A program made the translations under genes and the position numbers. The notes below the pieces were generated by a model. That model saw only the letters and a list, made by a program, of their open reading frames with translations. It did not search any database and had not been told where the DNA came from. Shown piece after piece: positions 34,838 through 44,034 of a DNA stretch of 64,000 nucleotides. Position 1 is the stretch's first letter. Each line of letters starts with the position of its first letter. The stretch is from Lunatimonas salinarum (GTDB lineage Bacteria > Bacteroidota > Bacteroidia > Cytophagales > Cyclobacteriaceae). The stretch covers positions 124,001 through 188,000 of the forward strand of contig NZ_JACVCV010000010.1 of assembly GCF_017811155.1 (NCBI RefSeq), read 5' to 3'.

Positions 34838-37399
34838 ATGAAGTACTTTTATGGGTTTCTAATAGCCTGCATGTTTTTGGCCGTGGAGGGAATCCCGCAG
34901 GAAGAAGGGATGGATTATTATCTTCCCAGCGGCTTTACCTACGATCCCAATATTCCCTCTCCCAAGTCCATATTTGGGTTTGAAGTGGGCGAATGGCACG
35001 TTAGCCACGATCAGGTAGTAAATTATTTTCGTGTATTGGCGCAGACATCTGAAAGGGTAAGCTTAGTGGAGTACGGGCGAACCTACGAAAAGCGCCCGTT
35101 GGTCATGTTGGTGGTGACATCGCCCAAAAACCTTCTCCGCCTCGATGAGATCAAAGAGCAGCGACGGGAGTTGAGGCACCGTCCTGAAGAAGCCAACCCT
35201 GAGAATACTCCCTTTGTAATGTACCTAGGGCACTCGGTACATGGCAACGAGGCCTCTGCTATTCAAGCCTCCATCGTAAGCGCTTACCATTTTGCGTCTG
35301 CGGAGGAAGTAGAAGCTGACTTGGAAAATATGGTCCTGCTCATTGATCCCGCCATCAATCCTGATGGGGTAAACCGCTTTGCCTCCTGGGTAAATTCCCA
35401 TAAGAGCTACCACCTCAACGGGGACCGCAACAATAGGGAGCTAAATGAAGCTTGGCCAGGTGGGCGCACCAATCATTATTGGTTTGACCTGAACCGGGAT
35501 TGGTTGCCCGTACAGCATCCCGAGTCCCGCGGCAGGATTCGCCAAATACAGGCATGGTTGCCCAATCTGGTGCTGGATTTCCACGAAATGGGTTCTGACA
35601 ATACCTTCTTTTTTCAGCCCGGAATCCCCAGCCGCAACAATCCGCTCACGCCTCGGAAAAATATTGAGCTAACCGAAAAGATAGCCAGCTATCATGCACG
35701 CTTTTTGGATGAAATCGGATCGTTGTATTACAGTAAAGAGAGCTTTGACGATTATTATTATGGAAAGGGATCAACTTACCCGGACGTGCAGGGGGCTGTG
35801 GGCATCCTCTTTGAGCAGGCTTCATCCCGAGGACACTTACAGGAAAATCAGTTCGGCAAAATCAGCTTCCCCTTTACCATCCGCAACCAAGTTCGTACGA
35901 CCCTTTCATCTTTTGAGGCAGCGAAGGAACTGCGTGTGGAAATGAATCAGTACATGGTGGATTTTTATCGGCAAGCCAAAGAGGAATCGATAAGTGACAG
36001 TGACAAAGCCTACATTTTTGGAGTAAATGATGACGTGGCGCGCTCCCATCATTTGGCAGATATTCTGCTTCATCACGATATCCGTCTGTTCAGTCTAGAA
36101 GAAGACATTGTGGTTAATGGAATGGCGTTTGAGGCCGGAAAATCATTTATCGTACCCTTGGAGCAACCCCAATACAGGCTGGTAAAGTCCATGTTTGAGG
36201 TACGCACATCATTTCAGGACAGCCTTTTCTATGATGTGTCTTCCTGGAATTTGCCGATGGCTTTCCAGCTAAACCATCAGACATTGAGCAGCCGTATCGT
36301 CAACTTGGCCAATGTAGAGGAAGTAGTAGGAGAAATTTCCTTGCCGCAGGGCAGTGTGGTCGGGGCGCCGGGTGCCTATGCGTACGCTTTTGAGTGGAAC
36401 GAATACTATGCCCCCAAAGCGGCTTATGCATTGATGGAAAAAGGGTATCAACTGCGCGTTTCCCACAAGCCCTTCCGAAGTCAAAAAGGGGAGGATTTTG
36501 CCCGCGGAAGCATCCTAGTGGGTAAAGGAAACGCCGAAGCAAGTGATCAGCAATTTTTCAATGAGCTGCAGCAGGTGGCACAACATTCGGGCCTGACCAT
36601 CCACTCCCTTTCATCCGGTTATACAGCGGGGATCAATCTGGGCTCTCCGAGCATGGCTGTGCTGAAAAAACCGGAGATTGCCCTGTTGGTTGACCGGGGT
36701 GTTTCCGCCTCGGATGCAGGGGAAATGTGGCACCTATTTGATCAGCGGATGGAGATACCTGTCACACTGATGCCTACCGAGCGATTTGTGGGTGCGGATT
36801 TGGACCGGTATACAGTCATTATCTTACCAACGGGATCCTATGGGGTACTTGGTAAATCCGGTGCTGATAAGCTTAAGGCTTGGGTACAAAAAGGCGGCAC
36901 CCTAATCGCAAGGGGTTCTGCGATGAATTGGCTAAATACGCAGGAATTGGCATCCTTTTCCTTTCTAACAGCAGAACCTGCCCCTAGCGCGGTTACGCAG
37001 CGTGCTTACGAGGATTTGGCTGCTGAGCGTGGTGCCAAAGTCACCGGTGGAGCGATCTTCAAGGCAACCTTGGATATCACCCATCCGTTGGGTTACGGCT
37101 ACTCCAATCCGGATCTTTACGTATTTAAAACCGGCAACCAATTTCTGAATCCATCCAAAAACCCCTATGCCAACCCCTTGATATATACCGACAGCCCGTT
37201 GGCCAGCGGATATATTCATCTCTCCAATTTAGAGAAGTTGAAAAATACCGGGGTTATTCAGGTGGCTACATTGGGAAGTGGTTCCATTATCGGTATGGTG
37301 GATGATCCCAATTTCCGGGCATTTTGGTTTGGTACCAACAAGCTGTTCCTGAATGCCGTCTTTTTTGGACATACAATCGACGCCGCTTCCGGCCGATAG
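34838..37399 (+). CDS. Secreted M14-family zinc carboxypeptidase
   Basis: This 853-residue protein has a short signal peptide and an N-terminal M14 peptidase domain. Zinc ligands are in SVHGNEAS (H and E) and in LVLDFHEMGSDNTFFF (H). NPDGVNRFASW and NHYWFDLNRDW are the typical substrate-binding region. The second half (from about residue 420) contains a Rossmann/GATase-like domain with TVIILPTGSYG and GGTLIARGSAMNW, as in many Bacteroidota M14 proteins of this size. It probably degrades peptides outside the cytoplasm. A very stable terminator follows at 37421. Confidence 0.9.
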   Translation: MKYFYGFLIACMFLAVEGIPQEEGMDYYLPSGFTYDPNIPSPKSIFGFEVGEWHVSHDQVVNYFRVLAQTSERVSLVEYGRTYEKRPLVMLVVTSPKNLLRLDEIKEQRRELRHRPEEANPENTPFVMYLGHSVHGNEASAIQASIVSAYHFASAEEVEADLENMVLLIDPAINPDGVNRFASWVNSHKSYHLNGDRNNRELNEAWPGGRTNHYWFDLNRDWLPVQHPESRGRIRQIQAWLPNLVLDFHEMGSDNTFFFQPGIPSRNNPLTPRKNIELTEKIASYHARFLDEIGSLYYSKESFDDYYYGKGSTYPDVQGAVGILFEQASSRGHLQENQFGKISFPFTIRNQVRTTLSSFEAAKELRVEMNQYMVDFYRQAKEESISDSDKAYIFGVNDDVARSHHLADILLHHDIRLFSLEEDIVVNGMAFEAGKSFIVPLEQPQYRLVKSMFEVRTSFQDSLFYDVSSWNLPMAFQLNHQTLSSRIVNLANVEEVVGEISLPQGSVVGAPGAYAYAFEWNEYYAPKAAYALMEKGYQLRVSHKPFRSQKGEDFARGSILVGKGNAEASDQQFFNELQQVAQHSGLTIHSLSSGYTAGINLGSPSMAVLKKPEIALLVDRGVSASDAGEMWHLFDQRMEIPVTLMPTERFVGADLDRYTVIILPTGSYGVLGKSGADKLKAWVQKGGTLIARGSAMNWLNTQELASFSFLTAEPAPSAVTQRAYEDLAAERGAKVTGGAIFKATLDITHPLGYGYSNPDLYVFKTGNQFLNPSKNPYANPLIYTDSPLASGYIHLSNLEKLKNTGVIQVATLGSGSIIGMVDDPNFRAFWFGTNKLFLNAVFFGHTIDAASGR

Positions 37400-37420
37400 G
37401 CATCGGCAGGGCAGGGTTTT

Positions 37421-37468
37421 CCCACGATGAAAGCGAATGGTTGCTTTCATCGTGGGCTTGTATTTTTT
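37421..37468 (+). terminator. Strong rho-independent terminator after the M14 peptidase gene
   Basis: Perfect 14-bp stem (CCCACGATGAAAGC with GCTTTCATCGTGGG) followed within 6 bases by T6. Confidence 0.85.
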
Positions 37469-37602
37469 GAAGATTTGCAAATTGGAAAAAAATAAGTGCC
37501 CAAACACAAATTTTTCTATTCAAAAGGGTGTAGGACTGGGATTTTTATTTGCTAAATGCGGTGTTATCGACTTTTTTATTTTTTTAAATTTCAAACAAAT
37601 GT

Positions 37603-37610
37603 TACTTTTG
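37603..37610 (+). promoter_or_regulatory. -7 box of the gene at 37630
   Basis: TACTTTTG matches TAnnTTTG; the ATG follows 20 bases later. The upstream AT-rich region lacks a clear TTTG -33 box. Confidence 0.5.
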
Positions 37611-37629
37611 CCATAGTTTCGATTGCCCT

Positions 37630-38133
37630 ATGATTCAAAAACTATTCCCTTTAGACAAAAATTACATCCTCAGGCAGGCCCAGACCGCCGCCCAAGAGGA
37701 GGGTATAGCCATGATGATAGCGGAGCTGCAATCTGCTTATACACTCCTATACAACCCATTACGTCTGCGAGACGATACTTATTTGCAGATCCTAAACTAC
37801 ACCGGGTACCCTCTGGACGGTGTGCGTGTAATCTACCAGCAGCTTTGCGGAATATATCGATATCGAAATGGATCCAATCAGTTGGAAATTTTGTTTGACG
37901 GCCGCTCTCATTTAGATAAGTACCGGGAAGATTGGTTGGATCAGCTTCGGGCGTGGACCCGGGAACTAGGCATGCACGAATCCTATGTGAAGACCATGCT
38001 TCGGATGACTTTGCTATATGATGGAGAAAGCAGGGCCACCTTTGCCGAGAACCGGTGCAAATCGTTCATAAACGAGTATTTTCAACTTAAAATTGTGAAG
38101 CGAAAGGGCGATCTATTGCTTAAGCTGGCTTAA
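37630..38133 (+). CDS. Hypothetical protein (167 residues)
   Basis: I do not recognise a family. The protein is soluble, rich in charged residues and mostly helical by eye, with no signal peptide or membrane segment. Tyrosines are frequent. Good coding character, an exact -7 box 20 bases upstream and a normal start support a real gene. It overlaps the convergent DUF4286 gene by 4 bases at the stops. Confidence 0.7.
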   Translation: MIQKLFPLDKNYILRQAQTAAQEEGIAMMIAELQSAYTLLYNPLRLRDDTYLQILNYTGYPLDGVRVIYQQLCGIYRYRNGSNQLEILFDGRSHLDKYREDWLDQLRAWTRELGMHESYVKTMLRMTLLYDGESRATFAENRCKSFINEYFQLKIVKRKGDLLLKLA

Positions 38134-38438
38134 TCCACGGATTCAAGCAACGATCGGAAAAACACAAAATCACCAGAAAACGCCCCATCCAAAACTTCCT
38201 GTATCTGCTGGGAATGTCCCTTTTCAAATGCCATCATTCCCTCCATATCTTTTGCAAAAAACTGTGTGGCAAAGTTAGTTCCTTCCCCCTCCTCACCTTG
38301 GTGCAATAGCCGTAAAAAGCGGTGTTCGTAAAAATGGCCGGTATTCAGCACGAGCGGGATATAGGTTTCCTTCATCCATTGAATGAATTCATCCTCCCTT
38401 TTGGCATCCACACTGATGGTAATGTTGTATACAATCAT
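38130..38438 (-). CDS. DUF4286 family protein
   Basis: This 102-residue protein starts with MIVYNITISVDAKREDEFIQ, the typical opening of DUF4286. It contains the matching middle (WMKETYIPLVLNTGHFYEHR) and end (FVFFRSLLESVD). The family is a ferredoxin-like dimeric alpha-beta barrel type of unknown function, widespread in Bacteroidota. I choose ATG 38438, because an upstream in-frame ATG at 38483 would add 15 residues foreign to the family. Its stop overlaps the convergent hypothetical gene. Confidence 0.85.
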   Translation of the reverse strand: MIVYNITISVDAKREDEFIQWMKETYIPLVLNTGHFYEHRFLRLLHQGEEGEGTNFATQFFAKDMEGMMAFEKGHSQQIQEVLDGAFSGDFVFFRSLLESVD

Positions 38439-38551
38439 CCGCTTTGGCTTTATTTTCTTAATTTTGGCATTTATCGGCCACAAAGTTAATTCATTTCCCT
38501 GCGAAACAAAAGCAGTCCTTTTTCGATTGAAAAGGCAACTAGAATATATCT

Positions 38552-39223
38552 ATGCACCAACATTCCCCTTCCACGGTCTCTTTCGGGTCATTTTCGATTG
38601 AAAAGACACTGGTCTTCAAGCTATGGATAGGCATCTTCCATCTGGTAGGCCTATTGGGCTTATACTTCGATATTAGCCGTCCCTATTTTCAAGCCCTCAC
38701 CCCTTTTCATCTATTGATGTGCGCCGGCATACTGCTGTATTTCCACACGGATTGGCAAAAGCCATTTTGGGGATTTCTGTTGGCGGCCTTTGGGATAGGA
38801 ATGCTGGCAGAGATCATCGGTGTGCAGACTGGCTTGCTGTTTGGCGATTATGTCTACGGGCCAGTGTTGGGACTCAAACTCGCAGGGGTACCACTGATCA
38901 TTGGCGTCAATTGGTTTATCCTTGCCTATGCGGCCGGACAGCTATCTACGCGGTTGACCCGTTCTGCCTGGGCTGGAGCGGTAATGGCTTCTGCAATGAT
39001 GGTCGTCTTGGACTTTGTAATTGAGCCAGTCGCCACTAAATTGGATTTTTGGACTTGGGAGGGAGGCACCATCCCGGCAGAAAATTACTTTGGGTGGTTT
39101 GCAGTGGCTTTAGTGATACAGCTGTTTTATCAAAAATTGTCGTTTGTAAAGCAAAATCCGGTTTCAACGTTTCTTTTGCTAAATTTGTTCTTGTTTTTCT
39201 TGGGATTGATGTTCCTTTTGTAA
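38552..39223 (+). CDS. cruF: Carotenoid 1,2-hydratase-like membrane protein (CruF type)
   Basis: This 223-residue protein has seven hydrophobic segments and matches the CruF/DUF422 carotenoid biosynthesis family. Key stretches are AFGIGMLAEIIGVQTGLLFG followed by DYVYGPVLGLKLAGVPLIIG, and VLDFVIEPVATKLDFWTWEG. CruF hydrates the psi-end of carotenoids at C1', a step to hydroxylated or glycosylated pigments. The crtZ-like hydroxylase gene follows 37 bases downstream, then a MerR regulator. Together they look like a pigment-modification operon in the cytoplasmic membrane. Confidence 0.8.
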   Translation: MHQHSPSTVSFGSFSIEKTLVFKLWIGIFHLVGLLGLYFDISRPYFQALTPFHLLMCAGILLYFHTDWQKPFWGFLLAAFGIGMLAEIIGVQTGLLFGDYVYGPVLGLKLAGVPLIIGVNWFILAYAAGQLSTRLTRSAWAGAVMASAMMVVLDFVIEPVATKLDFWTWEGGTIPAENYFGWFAVALVIQLFYQKLSFVKQNPVSTFLLLNLFLFFLGLMFLL

Positions 39224-39260
39224 ATTATTGGAACAAAAAGAACCGTTCAAAGTTTAGGAT

Positions 39261-39707
39261 ATGATGATGAGCGCAATAGGGTTTACATTGGTAGGTTTTG
39301 CCTTGATGGAATTTGCCGGTTGGTTTATTCACAAGTACCTTATGCATGGGCCTCTTTGGGGCATTCACAAGACGCATCATCAGCATACCGAAGGGCCTTT
39401 TGAGTGGAATGACCTATTCTCATTACTTTTTGGCAGTGTGGCAGTCCTACTGATTTTTCTCGGTGTGGCTGAATTTGATTACCGATTTTGGCTGGGGATT
39501 GGCATCAGTCTCTATGGGATGAGCTACTTCTTCTTGCATGACATGCTCATTCACCGACGGGTGAAGTGGTTTAAACGGCCTAAGAAAGGATACTTGGCGG
39601 GGATTTTCAAAGCCCACCAAGCACATCATGCGACCAATAAGAGGGACGGCTCGGTGTCATTTGGATTATTTGTAGTGCCTAAACGATATTTTAAACGGAG
39701 CGAATAA
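39261..39707 (+). CDS. crtZ: Beta-carotene hydroxylase, fatty-acid-hydroxylase superfamily
   Basis: This 148-residue membrane di-iron enzyme adds 3-hydroxyl groups to beta-ionone rings, giving zeaxanthin-type carotenoids. The histidine clusters are all present: HKYLMHG (near residue 24), HKTHHQH (near 36), FFLHDMLIHRR (near 94-104) and HQAHHA (near 120). The first of three consecutive ATG codons is taken as start; 39264 or 39267 are equally possible. The last base of its stop overlaps the ATG of the MerR-type gene (TAATG), a sign of coupling. Confidence 0.88.
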   Translation: MMMSAIGFTLVGFALMEFAGWFIHKYLMHGPLWGIHKTHHQHTEGPFEWNDLFSLLFGSVAVLLIFLGVAEFDYRFWLGIGISLYGMSYFFLHDMLIHRRVKWFKRPKKGYLAGIFKAHQAHHATNKRDGSVSFGLFVVPKRYFKRSE

Positions 39708-40600
39708 TGGTGAGAAACTACTCGATCAAGGATTTGGAACAACTTTCTGGTATCAAGGCCCACACTTTGAGAATCTGGGAACAGCGTTACAGCCTGTTAT
39801 CACCGAAGCGCACTGACACCAACATCCGCTATTACGATGATGCGGATCTTCGTCTGATCCTAAACGTGGCCCTCTTAAACGAGCATGGCTATAAGATCAG
39901 TAAAATCGCCAAAATGTCTGCCGATCAGATAGCACAGGAAGTACTACGCCTTACCGAGCGTTCCTTTACCTACGAGGATCAGATCCATGCACTTACCATT
40001 TGCATGGTGGAAATGGACGAGGCACGCTTTGACAAGATCATTTCGACCAATATCCTTAAGATAGGGTTTGAAATGACCATGGTACACATCATTTATCCAT
40101 TTCTGTCCAAAATCGGCGTACTTTGGCAGACAGGCTCCATACATCCGGGACAGGAACATTTTATAAGCAACCTGATCCGTCAAAAGCTGATCGTTGCCAT
40201 AGATGGTCAGGTGCAACAGGAAGGGGGTAAAAAATTCCTTTTGTTTCTTCCAGCAGGGGAACTGCACGAGATATCCTTGCTTTTTTCTTGCTATATCTTG
40301 AAGGCAAACGGCCACAAGGTCATCTACCTAGGCCAAAACACACCGGATGTGGATCTGAACGCTGTGTACCAGGTACATAAGCCAGACTATTTGCTTACCG
40401 TAGTGACTACTTCTCCGGCAGCAGAAGACCTGCAGGACTACATCTTCTCCCTTTCCTCTCGTTTCAACGAAAGCACCATTTTGATATCCGGATATCAGAT
40501 ACTGGGGCAGGACCTAAATTTTCCAGATAACGTACGGGTCCTCCATTACCTCAAAGACATCAAGGAATACTTGGCAACACAGATACACGTGGCTTCTTAG
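39707..40600 (+). CDS. MerR-family regulator with cobalamin-binding domain (CarH/LitR-like light sensor)
   Basis: This 297-residue protein has an N-terminal MerR helix-turn-helix (YSIKDLEQLSGIKAHTLRIW, residues 5-24). A four-helix domain carries WQTGSIHPGQEH, matching the W and EH residues that pack over adenosylcobalamin in CarH. The C-terminal Rossmann-like B12 domain has LHEISLL in place of the usual DxHxxG, keeping the histidine. CarH proteins repress carotenoid genes in the dark and release DNA when light breaks the Co-C bond. Position directly after crtZ fits control of this operon. Confidence 0.87.
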   Translation: MVRNYSIKDLEQLSGIKAHTLRIWEQRYSLLSPKRTDTNIRYYDDADLRLILNVALLNEHGYKISKIAKMSADQIAQEVLRLTERSFTYEDQIHALTICMVEMDEARFDKIISTNILKIGFEMTMVHIIYPFLSKIGVLWQTGSIHPGQEHFISNLIRQKLIVAIDGQVQQEGGKKFLLFLPAGELHEISLLFSCYILKANGHKVIYLGQNTPDVDLNAVYQVHKPDYLLTVVTTSPAAEDLQDYIFSLSSRFNESTILISGYQILGQDLNFPDNVRVLHYLKDIKEYLATQIHVAS

Positions 40601-40765
40601 TCCTCTGAACAAAGAGGCTTCAGCCCTTCGTTTTTTAGGCCAATTTTGTGTGCATGGGCATTTGCCAGGTACCAATTTTGGGTAGTGGTACCTGATAATT
40701 TTCCGCTCAAAAGCTTTTTTCGATTTCTAGTCACTATTTCTAAGCAAAGTGTAGGGCTTCTTTGT

Positions 40766-40799
40766 TATCTTTAAAGACCGGTTACGTTTACGTCGGTCA
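40766..40799 (+). promoter_or_regulatory. Near-consensus -7 box and leader hairpin before the PQQ dehydrogenase gene
   Basis: TATCTTTA (40766-40773, one mismatch to TAnnTTTG) is followed by a 5-bp hairpin GACCG/CGGTC (40777-40799) around GTTACGTTTACGT. The gene starts at 40844. Confidence 0.35.
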
Positions 40800-40843
40800 C
40801 TATCACCCTTTCCAGCTTGTATTTCCCTTAACAGATTACATCT

Positions 40844-42631
40844 ATGTTTAAGTACACTTTACGAAAATGTAGGAGCCGTGTAAGCTCTCAAGTATGGGTA
40901 TTGTTGCTTGGATTATTGATTCAAGTGTCCTGTTCTACCGACAGTCCTTTGCCGCCGGGTGATCCCGACAATGGAGGGCTTTTTCTTCCAGATGGTTTTG
41001 AAGCGGTGGTCGTCGTGGATAGCGTAGGCCGTGCAAGGCACTTGACGGTAGACCATAAAGGCGACATTTATATGAAGCTTCGGGTCCCCAATAGCGAAGG
41101 TCAAGGGCTGGTAGCACTTCGGGATTCCAATAATGACGGCAAGGCCGACGTAGTCACGTATTTCGGAGACTATCCCGATACCGGAAATTACGGCACAGCC
41201 ATGCGGATATACAATGACTACTTGTATTTTAGTACTGCCGGTGAGGTTTACCGCATGAAGATGGATATGGACTCCTTGATTCCAACGGGAGAGGCGGAGT
41301 TAATCGTTAAGGACGACTATAAGAATGCCGAGCACGGCTACGAGCATATCGCCAAGCCAATCGCCTTTGATAACGAGGGGCATTTGTACGTGCCTTTCGG
41401 TTCGCCCGGCGACGTTTGCCAGGAATTTAATCGAAGGCCGGGCGCACCTGGTATGGATCCCTGTCCGCAGCTCGAATGGCACGGGGGTATTTGGCGCTTT
41501 GACGCTAACACGCTGAATCAGACACAGCAAGAGCATGGCTACCGCTACGCTACCGGAATCCGCAGTGTGGTGGCCATGGAATGGAACCAAAAGGAAAATG
41601 CGCTCTACGTGGTGCAGCACGGACGGGACAATATGAACCGTACCTGGCCGGAGATGTATTCTCCCTGGGAGAGTGCACTTTTGCCATCGGAGGAGTTTTT
41701 CCGCGTAGAAGAGGGCACAGACGGCGGGTGGCCGTATTACTACTACGATCATATGCAGGGTAAAAAACTGCTAAACCCCGAGTACGGAGGAGATAAAAAA
41801 ATCGAAGCGGATCCTGCCAAGATCACTTATCCTTTGCTGGGTTTTCCCGGACATTATGCGCCGAACGATCTACACTTTTATCAGGGAAACCAGTTTCCGG
41901 ATAGGTATAAAGACGGTGCCTTTGTAGCCTTTCACGGCTCCACCATTCGGGGGCCTTACCCGCAAGCTGGTTACTTTGTCGGCTTTGTTCCCTTTAAGGA
42001 CGGGAAACCCTCCGGACCTTGGGAAGTATTTGCCGATGGATTTGCCCAGCTCGACACCATCGTCAATACCGGCGATGCAGCCGCCCGTCCCATGGGGCTT
42101 TCCATGGGTCCTGACGGTTCCCTATACATTACAGAAAGTGTAAAGGGAAAAGTATGGCGGGTGATGTATAGGGGAGATAAGGGCGATTTTGGCCAAGAGG
42201 CCCTCGCCAAGTTGGAGGAACGAAAAAATGCCCGGACCAATATCAAAAATCCGGATGCGGAAAAGGACAATTTGGAGGTGGGCTTATTAGAGGCAGGAGC
42301 TGTTGCCTACAATCAGTACTGCGCTACCTGCCATCAGCGTGACGGTAAGGGCGATGGTACACGATTTCCTCCCCTGGCAGAAACCGATTGGGTGACAGGC
42401 AGTAAACGAAGGCTTATCGAAATTGTCCTGAACGGCCTGGAGGGCCCAATCACCGTCAATGGCGTAAATTACAATCAGATTATGCCTGCTCACAACTTTC
42501 TAAGCAATGATCAGATGGCCTCGGTACTGACCTATATCCGCAAAAGCTTTGGCAACAATGCCAACAGTATATCCCCCCTTGAGGTGCAGCGGGTGCGGGA
42601 AGAACTGGCAGCTAACCAAGAAACCCAATGA
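40844..42631 (+). CDS. PQQ-dependent sugar dehydrogenase-like protein fused to cytochrome c
   Basis: This 595-residue lipoprotein (lipobox IQVSCS near residue 30) has a six-bladed propeller of the soluble glucose dehydrogenase type (about residues 45-450), with LTVDHKGDIYMKLR, GIRSVVAMEWN and PMGLSMGPDGSLYI blade motifs. A C-terminal class I cytochrome c follows, with heme motif CATCH (near 494) and the axial methionine in NQIMPAHNF. It would oxidise a sugar or alcohol in the periplasm and pass electrons through its own heme. It heads an operon whose genes are 15-57 bases apart. The PQQ ligand set cannot be confirmed by eye. Confidence 0.82.
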   Translation: MFKYTLRKCRSRVSSQVWVLLLGLLIQVSCSTDSPLPPGDPDNGGLFLPDGFEAVVVVDSVGRARHLTVDHKGDIYMKLRVPNSEGQGLVALRDSNNDGKADVVTYFGDYPDTGNYGTAMRIYNDYLYFSTAGEVYRMKMDMDSLIPTGEAELIVKDDYKNAEHGYEHIAKPIAFDNEGHLYVPFGSPGDVCQEFNRRPGAPGMDPCPQLEWHGGIWRFDANTLNQTQQEHGYRYATGIRSVVAMEWNQKENALYVVQHGRDNMNRTWPEMYSPWESALLPSEEFFRVEEGTDGGWPYYYYDHMQGKKLLNPEYGGDKKIEADPAKITYPLLGFPGHYAPNDLHFYQGNQFPDRYKDGAFVAFHGSTIRGPYPQAGYFVGFVPFKDGKPSGPWEVFADGFAQLDTIVNTGDAAARPMGLSMGPDGSLYITESVKGKVWRVMYRGDKGDFGQEALAKLEERKNARTNIKNPDAEKDNLEVGLLEAGAVAYNQYCATCHQRDGKGDGTRFPPLAETDWVTGSKRRLIEIVLNGLEGPITVNGVNYNQIMPAHNFLSNDQMASVLTYIRKSFGNNANSISPLEVQRVREELAANQETQ

Positions 42632-42649
42632 TCCAAAATCCAACACGTG

Positions 42650-43408
42650 ATGCTGATAACTTATAATGTACTTTCAGGGTGGATCACCGCTTTGGCGATG
42701 CTATTCATCACGACCCAACCGACCATGACTGACTACTCAAAATTGGAAAACACCTACCGTGTGAGGCCACTCTCCGGCTCCATCACCATTGATGCAAACT
42801 GGGATAAGGCTGCTTGGAAAGACGTAGAAGCGGTCGAGCTTACCCACTACATGGGTGAAAAACCCCTTTACAGCCCCGTCACCCATGCCAAGCTGATGTA
42901 TGATTCAAAATACATCTACGGCATCTTTCGCGTACAGGATCGCCATGTGCAGAGTAAGGTGACAGAGATAAACGGCGCCGTTTCCACGGATTCTTGCGTC
43001 GAGTTTTTCTTTTCGCCAGATACCGACAGTCCGCTGACCTACTTCAACTTGGAAATAAACGCCGGCGGTGTGCCTCTGCTGCACTACGTCACCCAGCCGA
43101 GGAAAACCTATCAGGTGCTGGAAGCCGAGCAGATCCGCAAGATAGAAATCGCCCACTCCATGCCCCAGGTGGTGGATCCGGAGATCGTGAAAGACACCCT
43201 TTGGACCATTGAATACAAGGTGCCTCTGTCCATGCTTGCGCAGCACGGCACAGTGACTACACCAGCACCCGGTGTAAAGTGGAAGGCCAACTTCTACAAA
43301 ACGGGCAGTCGTACCGGCAATCCCCATTATTTTACCTGGAATCTGGTAGATAATCCCCGTCCGGATTTTCATCTACCCCAGTATTTTGGTACCTTGATCT
43401 TCGAATAG
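42650..43408 (+). CDS. CBM9-like carbohydrate-binding protein
   Basis: This 252-residue protein has a hydrophobic N-terminus that looks like a signal or anchor, and a CBM9-type beta-sandwich. Typical segments are ITIDANWDKAAWKDVEAV, AKLMYDSKYIYGIFRVQD and STDSCVEFFFSPD, then WKANFYKTGS near the end. CBM9-like proteins of this form bind sugars or act as accessory domains of surface glycan utilisation. It is the second gene of the operon, 18 bases after the dehydrogenase. An upstream in-frame GTG (42647) would add one residue. Confidence 0.82.
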   Translation: MLITYNVLSGWITALAMLFITTQPTMTDYSKLENTYRVRPLSGSITIDANWDKAAWKDVEAVELTHYMGEKPLYSPVTHAKLMYDSKYIYGIFRVQDRHVQSKVTEINGAVSTDSCVEFFFSPDTDSPLTYFNLEINAGGVPLLHYVTQPRKTYQVLEAEQIRKIEIAHSMPQVVDPEIVKDTLWTIEYKVPLSMLAQHGTVTTPAPGVKWKANFYKTGSRTGNPHYFTWNLVDNPRPDFHLPQYFGTLIFE

Positions 43409-43437
43409 CAACCATAAATTTATAAAACTTAAACAAG

Positions 43438-43977
43438 ATGAAATTATCCGCACTGACCACTATCGCCTTCTTATTTTTGGGCACCACCACCATGCTTTAC
43501 GCACAGGGTACCTACGATCCGGAAAAAAAACTCGCTGAAATGGGCATAACCTTGGTACCCAAAGGTCCGGGTTCCGGAAACATCCTGCCAGCAGTACGTA
43601 CCGGCAATTTGGTATTTCTCTCCGGACACGGACCCATGCAGGCCAATGGTACCAATGTGATCGGCAAGCTGGGAGATAACCTGAGCGTAGAACAAGGAAG
43701 AGAGGCCGCACGACTCACCGGTATCCAGCTCCTTAATGCACTCAAGTACGAGGTCGGTGACTTAAAAAAGGTCAAGCGTATTGTGAAGGTATTGGGGATG
43801 GTAAATTGTACCCCAGACTTTGCGCAGACTCCCGCGGTAATTCATGGATTTACGGATCTCATGGTGGAGGTGTTTGGTCCGGAACGAGGAAAACACGCCC
43901 GCTCTGCGGTGGGGATGGTCTCCCTGCCCGGAGGTATGGCTGTAGAAATTGAAATGATTGTGGAAGTGGAAGACTGA
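43438..43977 (+). CDS. Exported RidA (YjgF/YER057c) family protein
   Basis: RidA proteins hydrolyse reactive enamines and imines formed by PLP enzymes. This 179-residue member carries a signal peptide (residues 1-22, TMLYAQG), unlike the cytosolic standard of about 130 residues. The fold is recognised in GNLVFLSGHGPMQANGT, VEQGREAARLTGIQLLNAL and VFGPERGKHARSAVGMVSLP. The last includes the arginine that binds the substrate carboxylate. The next gene is an exported PLP enzyme, so the pair may work together in the periplasm. No other anomalies are seen. Confidence 0.88.
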   Translation: MKLSALTTIAFLFLGTTTMLYAQGTYDPEKKLAEMGITLVPKGPGSGNILPAVRTGNLVFLSGHGPMQANGTNVIGKLGDNLSVEQGREAARLTGIQLLNALKYEVGDLKKVKRIVKVLGMVNCTPDFAQTPAVIHGFTDLMVEVFGPERGKHARSAVGMVSLPGGMAVEIEMIVEVED

Positions 43978-44034
43978 TTCAGCCTCCCACCTCCTTTACC
44001 GCCCGGTACCCGCCGGGCTTTAAATTCCCCAAAT

